From Eudoraea sp. (lineage in GTDB: Bacteria > Bacteroidota > Bacteroidia > Flavobacteriales > Flavobacteriaceae): a stretch of 5,221 nt of DNA. The stretch lies in NCBI GenBank assembly GCA_013042125.1, contig JABDQS010000286.1, forward strand, positions 1-5,221, written 5' to 3'. How positions within the stretch are numbered: position 1 is the first letter of the stretch; each line of letters opens with the position of its first letter. The notes under the pieces are model-generated. The model worked only from the letters and a program-made list of their open reading frames with translations. It had not been told where the DNA came from and ran no database searches. Shown one piece after another: positions 1-5,221 of this stretch. Made by a program: the position numbers and the translations under genes.

Positions 1-500
1 GTTTCACTGTCATCTGTTTTTTCATGCTCATACATATAGGCATTCCCAAAATAGGCCTTAACGTTAGGGGTGGAGATAAATTTAACACGAAGTCCGGCAC
101 CAACTAATTTTCTCTTGTTAATGCTAAGCAAAGCATTGTATTGATCCTGTATAAACGCTTCAAATCTTAAAACACTCGTTAATTTCTGATTTAATCTGAG
201 ATGTAAGAAATACGATTTTTGAAAATCCTGATCCTTGCTGCGTTCTGTATTGAAGCTTCCGATAAACATATAGATGCGTTTCAGGTCCTTTGATTTAAAT
301 TGAGTGGCAATATTCCCTGTAAACTGAGAAAGGTAATTCCCATTATTGTTAGAATAGTCGAACAACAAATCCGTTTTCAGCACAAAGCGAACAGAGTCTA
401 CTTGCATTCGTTGTGATTCTATGTTCACCAATTGCCCATAAGCTCTAGGGGCAAAACAACAAATAGCCAAAATGAAGAAATGGTATTTACAAATTTTCAC
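1..500 (-). CDS. DUF481-family exported/outer-membrane protein, N-terminal part
   Basis: The minus strand is open from a GTG at 500 to the left edge (166 full codons), so the 3' end is missing. The product begins with a clear signal peptide: a basic start (MKICKYH), a hydrophobic core (FFILAICC) and a cleavage-like AYG before Q23. The mature part has alternating polar and hydrophobic stretches rich in aromatics, such as RFVLKTDLLFDYSNNNGNY, LRFEAFIQDQYNALL and VGAGLRVKF, as in the DUF481 family of beta-barrel-like exported proteins; this family call is from recognition of the pattern. A TTG at 521 is in frame, but it lies upstream of a perfect -7 element at 513-506, so GTG 500 is preferred. 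If that promoter is used, the mRNA would be nearly leaderless. The role is unknown. The gene is divergent from everything else here and probably unrelated to the cyclase genes. Confidence 0.78.
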   Translation of the reverse strand, partial: MKICKYHFFILAICCFAPRAYGQLVNIESQRMQVDSVRFVLKTDLLFDYSNNNGNYLSQFTGNIATQFKSKDLKRIYMFIGSFNTERSKDQDFQKSYFLHLRLNQKLTSVLRFEAFIQDQYNALLSINKRKLVGAGLRVKFISTPNVKAYFGNAYMYEHEKTDDSE

Positions 501-505
501 AAGGT

Positions 506-535
506 CAAAAGTATGTTTCAAGTAAAGCTATCCAA
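506..535 (-). promoter_or_regulatory. Bacteroidota-type promoter for the DUF481 gene
   Basis: On the minus strand TACTTTTG (513 to 506) matches the TAnnTTTG -7 consensus of Bacteroidota exactly. A TTG (535 to 533) lies 19 bases upstream, in the place of the -33 element. Transcription would begin at about 499-501, on the GTG start codon itself. The motif match is direct; activity is inferred. Confidence 0.5.
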
Positions 536-582
536 TTAATTTGACACGAAACATAAAACAGTCTATTTAAAAGATATTTCAG

Positions 583-590
583 TATCTTGT
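583..590 (+). promoter_or_regulatory. Possible -7 element before the first small secreted protein
   Basis: TATCTTGT resembles TAnnTTTG with one T missing and sits 30 bases before the ATG at 620. No convincing TTG is at the -33 distance. The same GTATCTT string occurs before the gene at 3603. An alternative is TTAATTTG at 536-543, a 7/8 match, again without a good -33. Weak evidence. Confidence 0.3.
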
Positions 591-619
591 TAAGAACTAA
601 CGACCAAATAACCAACAGT

Positions 620-1102
620 ATGAAACCATTCAATTCATTGAAACTCTCCTTAACAATCTCACTTTTACTTCTTTGTTCATTAAGTTATGGACAAGCAACT
701 GAAGCAGTATTAATTACCCTTACAGTAGATACCTCTCAACTAGGGGATGAAAGAAATGCCCCCGGTGGTTGCACATTAACCGCGAGCCCAAGTTCCGTCG
801 TTATACCTGGAGATGCCAACCCGAAAATGTTTACCGTTAAAGTCAAAAATGGTACTGATATAGAATGGGAAGGTGTAACCCAGGATGGTGATGAAGTAAA
901 AATTAAAAAAATTGGATTTCTAAAGGGTATTAATATATTCAATAGCAAAAATGTACCCGGAAAAGTCAAGAATGGGAAAGAAAAGGTGAAAGCCAAGATC
1001 AAACGGAAAACAGCCGCCGGGTTGGACTATGAATATCTTATTGAATTTAAAATAAAGGGTTTCGGTACATATATTCTTGATCCCAGGATCAAAGTTGAAT
1101 GA
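620..1102 (+). CDS. Small secreted protein of unknown function, paralogue 1
   Basis: The product is 160 residues when started at ATG 620. An in-frame TTG at 587 adds 11 residues but overlaps a -7-like element and spoils the signal peptide, so it is rejected. Residues 1-24 form a signal peptide (basic start, core LTISLLLLCSL, SYG before Q25). C19 is not a lipobox cysteine because L precedes it. The mature part is predicted to be mostly beta strand: ITLTVDT (32-38), FTVKVKNGTDIEW (71-83), VKIKKIGFLKGINIFNS (93-109) and YEYLIEFKIKG (137-147), ending in DPRIKVE. Residues 115-130 are strongly lysine-rich. The same motifs appear in the same order in the next gene, so the two are paralogues. The stretch with 'GTDIEW' recalls cupredoxin-like folds, but no metal-ligand set is visible. 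No recognised family; a periplasmic or surface binding domain is a guess. Confidence 0.8.
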   Translation: MKPFNSLKLSLTISLLLLCSLSYGQATEAVLITLTVDTSQLGDERNAPGGCTLTASPSSVVIPGDANPKMFTVKVKNGTDIEWEGVTQDGDEVKIKKIGFLKGINIFNSKNVPGKVKNGKEKVKAKIKRKTAAGLDYEYLIEFKIKGFGTYILDPRIKVE

Positions 1103-1192
1103 TCCTATTAGAACTATTTAGTTTTTGAAAGATGAATCATTTTTGTATAGGGTGGTCTTCACTGAAATAAACATTTAAATAAAAAATTACGC

Positions 1193-1636
1193 ATGGCCCT
1201 TCTTAAAGGATTTATTGTTATTGTGCTTGTCCTTTTGTCTAATGAAATGACGGCACAGGACGTTCATCAGATCACATTATTGGTAGATACCAAGAACAAA
1301 GTTCCTGAAAAGGCGTACACTTTTAGTGCCGGTAATAATACAACTGTTTTAAATTCCAGCGCACCAAATTCATTTACCATTTTTGCCAGGGTGGGGGATC
1401 AAATAAAATGGAAGGCTGCGTCCTCTTCAGAGCCCGATGTTCCTGTAATTATCAAACAGATTAAGTATCTCAGTGGCCCAAGGATATTTAGTTCGGATCT
1501 CATCCAGGGAAAGCCTACATCTCAGGCAACGGTGATACGAGGAGGCAATGAAAAGTATACCTACCAATTGCAAATCGCAATTGACTCTGAACCAAAAGTG
1601 TATACAATTCCTGCTAAGATACAGATAGGGAATTAA
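1193..1636 (+). CDS. Small secreted protein of unknown function, paralogue 2
   Basis: The product is 147 residues. A signal peptide covers 1-21 (LKGFIVIVLVLLS, then MTA before Q22). The mature domain repeats the pattern of the preceding gene: QITLLVDT (26-33), FTIFARVGDQIKW (61-73), VIIKQIKYLSGPRIFSS (85-101), YTYQLQIAI (122-130), and a final strand ending in AKIQIGN. It lacks the lysine-rich segment and the single mature cysteine of its paralogue, so the two have diverged well beyond a recent duplication. There is no ribosome-binding site beyond an A-rich leader, as is normal in Bacteroidota. It ends 18 bases before the earliest start of the cyclase gene and is very likely co-transcribed with it, which suggests an envelope partner of the cyclase's periplasmic domain (inference). 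The 90-base gap from paralogue 1 may or may not contain a promoter; CATTTTTG at 1138-1145 is a 7/8 match to the -7 element. Confidence 0.78.
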   Translation: MALLKGFIVIVLVLLSNEMTAQDVHQITLLVDTKNKVPEKAYTFSAGNNTTVLNSSAPNSFTIFARVGDQIKWKAASSSEPDVPVIIKQIKYLSGPRIFSSDLIQGKPTSQATVIRGGNEKYTYQLQIAIDSEPKVYTIPAKIQIGN

Positions 1637-1663
1637 CCTCAGCTAACCATATTAATGGCCATT

Positions 1664-3526
1664 ATGAAGCACAGTCCTTTATATATACTTCATAGTTCTT
1701 TTAAAGTTTTCTGTTGCCTGGCCATGCTTTTTTTAATATGGCCTGCTTCTTTCTCCCAAAATCAAAAGGTTGCCGATAGTCTAATAGAATACTATGAATC
1801 TGGCGAATATTCCCCGGAAGAATTATTGCAACTTTTAAGTGGAATTGCCTCAAACATACCGGATCCGGATCAATCCTTGGTATACAGCGATTTATTACTT
1901 GAACAGGCCATAGCGGCAGATTCTGGTCAGTATCTGCACACCGTATATCTTCATCGTGGAAATGCCCTGGAAACCAAAGGGGATCTGAGTATGGCCCTGG
2001 AGAGCTATTTTAAAGGAGTGGATATTGCCAATGCAAGTGGGAATAAAAATGATTTAGGTCGTTTTTATACCGCAATTGCTGGGGTCTATGCGGGAATGGG
2101 GAACAGACCGAATGTCATTCAATACTATTCAAATGCCATAGCTCTTCTAAAGGACATAGATACATTGTCTTACGCTATCACTATGGAAAACCTTGGGGAT
2201 GCTTATTTGGAATGGGGGCAGCCAGACTCTGCACTACTTTTATTCAATCAGTCAGGGAAAATATTTAAAGAGATAAGTGATAAAAGGATCTATTATGCCT
2301 ATAATCGCGGAAACATAGGCTTGGCACTGGCACAAAAAGGACAGGATAAACAGGCTGAGGAAAATATTAGCGAAGCTATCGCTATTCTTGAAGATTTGGG
2401 CGATTACAGGCCAATAACGATCTACCTATGGTATATGTCCGACATCTATACCAACAAAAATGATTGGGATGCGGCATTTGGCTACTCCCTGCGTTCTTTA
2501 GATCTTGCCAGGCAGTATGGGCTGAAAGCGGAAATTAGCGGGGCCTATTTAAAACTATCAGAACTCTACGAACAAACGGGCTATGCTTCTGCTGCACTAA
2601 AATATTACCGCAATTATATTGCCTTTAAGGATAGTGTCCAGAATATTACTGCGGTACAGCAGATGGCGAATTATGAACTTGCGCAGAAACAACGGGAAAA
2701 TGAGCTCCTGGATCAAAAGAGAAGAACACAGAAGATCATTACCATTGCGGTAGGCATTGCACTTTTTCTAATAATTCTATTAGCAATAGGGCTGCTTAGA
2801 CGAAATATTTATATAAAAAGGACAAAGGCCATTATTGAACGAGAAAGAGATCGTTCAGAAACTTTATTGCTTAATATTTTACCGGAAATAACAGCGAATG
2901 AGTTAAAAGAATCGGGAGAAGTAAAGGCCAGTAAGGTAGATTCAGCTACGGTAATGTTCACAGATTTTAAAGCATTTACTGCCCAGGCAGAAGAAGTGGA
3001 TCCGGAAATACTCGTATATAGTCTCGGGTACTATTTCTCAGCCTTTGATGATATTATTGAAAAATATGGGCTTGAGAAGATCAAGACCATAGGAGATTCC
3101 TATATGTGTGCAGGTGGTTTGCCCTTTCCAATCGAAAATCATGCGGTGAAAATGGTCTCGGCTGCTTTTGAGATCATCGATTTTGTAGAAAAAGCAAAGG
3201 CTAACGAAACTAGTCTATTATCCTTCGAAATCAGGATCGGGATCAATACAGGACCTTTGGTAGCAGGTGTAGTAGGGAGTAAGAAATTTTCATATGATAT
3301 ATGGGGTGATACAGTGAATATCGCTTCAAGAATGGAAGTATCTTCAGAAACAGGCCGCATCAACATTAGTGAACAAACCTATTTACTCGTAAAGGATACT
3401 TTTGATTGCGAATACAGGGGAAAAAAAGAGGTTAAGAACCGCGGTGTTATCAAGATGTATTTTGTGAACGGCTACACAAGAGCAGGAATATCTGCTATAT
3501 TGAAAAGCAAGTCATTAGATGGTTAA
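1664..3526 (+). CDS. Membrane-anchored class III adenylate cyclase with periplasmic TPR domain
   Basis: Predicted to make cAMP from ATP at the cytoplasmic face. ATGs at 1655 and 1664 are both possible; 1664 gives the more usual MKHS start. The numbers below count from 1655 (623 residues). Order: signal peptide 1-35 (core CCLAMLFLIWP, then ASFSQ); about six TPR repeats at roughly 93-325; a charged coiled-coil-like linker 326-360; a transmembrane helix 361-381 (ITIAVGIALFLIILLAIGLL) followed by RR; a coupling helix with ERDRSETLLLNILP; and the cyclase domain about 430-605. Active-site residues are complete: metal-binding D437 (VMFTDF) and D481 (KTIGDSY), adenine-selecting K477 and D548 (YDIWGDTVN), transition-state N555 and R559 (NIASRM). 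The K/D pair favours ATP over GTP. The TPR domain should lie in the periplasm, although positive charges flank both sides of the helix. It follows a small secreted protein gene after 18 bases, suggesting an operon. The input sensed is unknown. Confidence 0.92.
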   Translation: MKHSPLYILHSSFKVFCCLAMLFLIWPASFSQNQKVADSLIEYYESGEYSPEELLQLLSGIASNIPDPDQSLVYSDLLLEQAIAADSGQYLHTVYLHRGNALETKGDLSMALESYFKGVDIANASGNKNDLGRFYTAIAGVYAGMGNRPNVIQYYSNAIALLKDIDTLSYAITMENLGDAYLEWGQPDSALLLFNQSGKIFKEISDKRIYYAYNRGNIGLALAQKGQDKQAEENISEAIAILEDLGDYRPITIYLWYMSDIYTNKNDWDAAFGYSLRSLDLARQYGLKAEISGAYLKLSELYEQTGYASAALKYYRNYIAFKDSVQNITAVQQMANYELAQKQRENELLDQKRRTQKIITIAVGIALFLIILLAIGLLRRNIYIKRTKAIIERERDRSETLLLNILPEITANELKESGEVKASKVDSATVMFTDFKAFTAQAEEVDPEILVYSLGYYFSAFDDIIEKYGLEKIKTIGDSYMCAGGLPFPIENHAVKMVSAAFEIIDFVEKAKANETSLLSFEIRIGINTGPLVAGVVGSKKFSYDIWGDTVNIASRMEVSSETGRINISEQTYLLVKDTFDCEYRGKKEVKNRGVIKMYFVNGYTRAGISAILKSKSLDG

Positions 3527-3578
3527 TAAACTATTATATTTAAAAAGCTACCGCCTCTGCTAAGTATCTAGAATTCCG

Positions 3579-3586
3579 TATCTTAA
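3579..3586 (+). promoter_or_regulatory. Possible -7 element before the DUF4242/AraC regulator
   Basis: TATCTTAA, within CCGTATCTTAATTAA, is a partial match to TAnnTTTG about 16 bases before ATG 3603. GTATCTT is shared with the element upstream of 620, and a second GTATCT lies 14 bases upstream (3564-3569). No TTG occurs at -33. The 76-base gap after the cyclase gene shows no hairpin-plus-T-run terminator, so read-through from the cyclase operon is also possible. Confidence 0.3.
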
Positions 3587-3602
3587 TTAAAAATACAGTA
3601 GT

Positions 3603-4703
3603 ATGCCTTTATATATGGACCGTCATGACATCCCGGATGAGATAAAGCCCGAACATGTGGCGCAAATGCATCAGGAAGACCTGAAAGTGCAACATTTGTA
3701 TGGATGCAAGGGGATGACCTATTGGTGTGACAGTGAACGGCATACAGCTTTTTGTCTTATCGAGGCTCCTAATAAGGAAGCTATCCAGAACATGCACAAT
3801 CATGCGCATGGCACATTTCCTCACCAAATAATTGAAGTAGACCAGCACCTTGTAGAATCCTTCCTGGGGAGAATTGAGGATCCGGAAAAGGCTGCGGATA
3901 CTGTCTTAAACATTATAGATGATCCTGCATTCAGGGTGATCATGGTTCTTGAAACAGCAGATCAATTATACAGAACAGAAGACCACCAACTTAGCATTTT
4001 TACTCAGAAGTTTCACCGAAACGTTGCAAATTCACTAAAACATTTTCAAGGAGCTATAGTTCGTGAGAACGACAAGTCCTATCTGGTTTCATTTAAGTCG
4101 GTTACCAACGCCATTCTTTGTGCATTAAAGATCCAGGAGAATTTTAAATACAGCTATCCCAAAATAGAAAATGAACATCAGGGCCTGAATATTGGCATAT
4201 GTGCGGGGGTTCCCGTTACAGATAAAGAAGGGATCTTCTATGAATCGGTGGTTTTAGCAACACAAATGTGTGAGATTGTAAAAGAACAGCTCGTTATTTC
4301 CTCAGACATCAAAGATCTCTACGAAAATGAAAATAGGAATGCGATCATAGACAATGAACTCATCCGTACCTTAAAACCAAAAGAAGAAGAATTTCTATCA
4401 AAATTGGTTGCTTTTGCTGAAGCTAATTGGAAAGGTCCTAATTTTAAGTTGATCGACCTTTGTAAAGCTTTAGGGCACAGTACTTCTCAAACGTATCGGA
4501 AAATTAAAAAACTCACAGGAAAGGCTCCGAATACTTTTATGAGAGAGTTTCGTTTATACAAAGCACTCGATCTCTTGCACAGACAACAAGGTAATATTTC
4601 AGAGATAGCCTTTGAGACCGGCTTCAATAGCCCTGCCTATTTTACCAAATGTTTTTATGACACTTTTGGCATTCTACCTTCTAAATACATTCAACTTTTT
4701 TAG
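3603..4703 (+). CDS. DUF4242 / degenerate cyclase-fold / AraC-type transcriptional regulator
   Basis: A three-part protein of 366 residues. Residues 1-80 match DUF4242, the family of the nickel-binding SCO4226: MPLYMDRHDI at the start, MHQEDLKVQ, YGCKGMTYW and FCLIEAPNKEAI, with a histidine cluster H65, H67, H69, H74. Residues 90-240 follow a class III nucleotide cyclase domain: FRVIMVLETAD (110-120) sits where FTDIVGS-type motifs occur, GAIVRENDKSYLVSF (150-164) where the second metal aspartate lies, LNIGICAGVPV (195-205), and ISSDIKDL near the end. Catalytic residues are replaced: E117 for the first Asp, K158 for the second, V217 and Q221 for the Asn and Arg, so it should not make cAMP. Residues 260-366 are an AraC/XylS DNA-binding domain with two helix-turn-helix units; ISEIAFETGFNSPAYFTKCF (332-351) is diagnostic. 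There is no signal peptide, so it is cytoplasmic. Probable target: the oxidoreductase gene downstream. The ligand is unknown; a metal or nucleotide is plausible. Confidence 0.88.
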   Translation: MPLYMDRHDIPDEIKPEHVAQMHQEDLKVQHLYGCKGMTYWCDSERHTAFCLIEAPNKEAIQNMHNHAHGTFPHQIIEVDQHLVESFLGRIEDPEKAADTVLNIIDDPAFRVIMVLETADQLYRTEDHQLSIFTQKFHRNVANSLKHFQGAIVRENDKSYLVSFKSVTNAILCALKIQENFKYSYPKIENEHQGLNIGICAGVPVTDKEGIFYESVVLATQMCEIVKEQLVISSDIKDLYENENRNAIIDNELIRTLKPKEEEFLSKLVAFAEANWKGPNFKLIDLCKALGHSTSQTYRKIKKLTGKAPNTFMREFRLYKALDLLHRQQGNISEIAFETGFNSPAYFTKCFYDTFGILPSKYIQLF

Positions 4704-4727
4704 CCGTAAAGCACTGCGATTCAAAAA

Positions 4728-4764
4728 TGATTTAAAATTGTGATTCTTTGATTTAATTGTGATC
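4728..4764 (+). promoter_or_regulatory. Candidate AraC-type operator: two direct half-sites
   Basis: Two near-identical direct repeats lie between the regulator and the oxidoreductase gene: TGATTTAAAATTGTGATT (4728-4745) and TGATTTAATTGTGATC (4749-4764). They differ mainly by two extra A's in the first. Their starts are 21 bases apart, two helical turns, the spacing known for AraC-family half-sites such as araI1/araI2. The second copy ends about where the -33 element of the downstream promoter would be. Being next to an AraC-family gene supports the reading; binding is inferred. Confidence 0.45.
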
Positions 4765-4785
4765 ATAATCTTGAATTTGTATGAC

Positions 4786-4793
4786 TAGCTTTG
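4786..4793 (+). promoter_or_regulatory. -7 promoter element of the FAD-oxidoreductase gene
   Basis: TAGCTTTG is an exact match to the Bacteroidota -7 consensus TAnnTTTG. Transcription would begin near 4797-4800, leaving a leader of about 35 bases before ATG 4835. No TTG lies at the usual -33 spacing (the nearest give spacers of 12 and 26 bases), which would suit a promoter needing an activator bound at the repeats just upstream. Confidence 0.5.
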
Positions 4794-4834
4794 AGCATAA
4801 CCAAAATAAAACAACCAAAACACCAGAACGTATT

Positions 4835-5221
4835 ATGAAAACAGTAAAAGAACTGAGCCAGGAATCTATTACCCAATTTGCTGCCCTGCTGAGGGGCTCA
4901 TTGGTAATGCCAACAGACAGTAACTATAATGAGACCAGGAAAGTATACAATGGGATGATCGATAAACATCCCGGTATGTTTGTGATGTGTGAAGATGTGG
5001 CAGATGTCATGGCAACTGTAAACTTTGCACGAGAAAATAATATCCTATTGGCTATCAGGGGTGGGGGGCACAATGGAGGAGGCCTCGGTATTTGTGATGA
5101 TGGCTTGGTGCTCGACCTTTCTTTGATAAAATATATTCGGGTAGACACCTCAGATAATACAGTGCGTGTTGGTGGAGGAAATCTATGGGGAGAAGTGGAT
5201 CATGCCACACATCCTTTTGGA
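4835..5221 (+). CDS. FAD-linked oxidoreductase (berberine-bridge type), N-terminal part
   Basis: The first 129 codons are present and the gene runs off the right edge; relatives are usually about 450-480 residues. The visible part is the start of the FAD-binding PCMH-type fold: MPTDSNYNETRKVYNGMIDK (25-44) is the usual entry, then the strand-helix containing VADVMATVNFARENN (55-69), then IRGGGHNGGG (74-83), whose H79 is at the position that carries covalently bound FAD in this family, then GLVLDLSLIKYIRVD (90-104) and VRVGGGNLWGEVD (110-122). The substrate cannot be told from this part; members oxidise alcohols, sugars or other small molecules using O2. An in-frame ATG at 4781 would add 18 polar residues, but it lies upstream of the predicted transcription start, so 4835 is preferred. 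No signal peptide; probably cytoplasmic. It is likely regulated by the AraC-type protein encoded just upstream. Confidence 0.88.
   Translation, partial: MKTVKELSQESITQFAALLRGSLVMPTDSNYNETRKVYNGMIDKHPGMFVMCEDVADVMATVNFARENNILLAIRGGGHNGGGLGICDDGLVLDLSLIKYIRVDTSDNTVRVGGGNLWGEVDHATHPFG

Noticed and set aside
587..619. N-terminal extension of the first small secreted protein from a TTG at 587
   Set aside because: The extension puts polar residues before the signal peptide and overlaps a likely -7 element; ATG 620 gives a standard exported protein.
736..1002. Minus-strand open frame inside the first small protein gene, and similar ones at 3139-3366, 3609-3848 and 4924-5148
   Set aside because: Each is opposite a well-supported gene, has no recognisable domain and reads as a shadow frame.
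1103..1192. Terminator after the first small protein gene
   Set aside because: AATGAT and ATCATT can pair near the gene end, but the loop is over 30 bases and the stem is short and AT-rich.
620..1636. Copper-binding cupredoxins
   Set aside because: A strand with VGDxIxW recalls cupredoxins, but the His/Cys/Met ligand set is absent in both proteins.
3603..4703. Functional nucleotide cyclase in the middle domain of the regulator
   Set aside because: The second metal Asp and the transition-state Asn and Arg are replaced (K158, V217, Q221), so catalysis is unlikely.
4736..4763. Two TGTGA strings that resemble Crp half-sites near a cyclase gene
   Set aside because: They are in the same orientation and lack the inverted TCACA partner a Crp dimer needs; they fit better as parts of the direct repeats.
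4781..4834. Upstream in-frame ATG for the oxidoreductase
   Set aside because: The added 18 residues are polar and unlike the family, and the ATG lies before the predicted transcription start.

Overview
The window looks like chromosomal DNA from a member of Bacteroidota, most likely a flavobacterium. AT-rich intergenic stretches, no Shine-Dalgarno sequences before the starts, -7 elements of the TAnnTTTG type and signal peptides ending in ...YGQ/...FSQ all point that way. I see no RNA genes, insertion sequences, CRISPR array or phage genes.

Layout. Bases 1-500 (minus strand) hold the 5' part of a DUF481-family exported protein, running off the left edge. It is divergent from a plus-strand series that fills the rest of the window. 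First come two small secreted proteins (620-1102 and 1193-1636) that are distant paralogues of each other and have no function I can name. The second is followed after 18 bases by a membrane-anchored class III adenylate cyclase (1655/1664-3526) with a predicted periplasmic TPR sensor domain, one transmembrane helix and a cytoplasmic cyclase domain with all catalytic residues in place. Next is a three-part regulator (3603-4703): an N-terminal DUF4242 (SCO4226-like, nickel-binding type) domain, a middle domain that still reads as a class III cyclase fold but has lost most catalytic residues, and a C-terminal AraC-type DNA-binding domain. The right edge carries the first 129 codons of a FAD-linked oxidoreductase of the berberine-bridge type (from 4835).

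How the parts may work together (inference). The small secreted proteins and the TPR cyclase look like one envelope-sensing unit, with cAMP as probable output. The DUF4242/pseudo-cyclase/AraC protein probably controls the oxidoreductase gene just downstream. The intergenic region between them holds two direct repeats offset by 21 bases (4728-4764), ending where the -33 element would be, which is the geometry expected of an AraC-family activator site. The most unusual features are this three-part regulator with a decayed cyclase domain, its position next to an intact cyclase, and the operator-like repeat.
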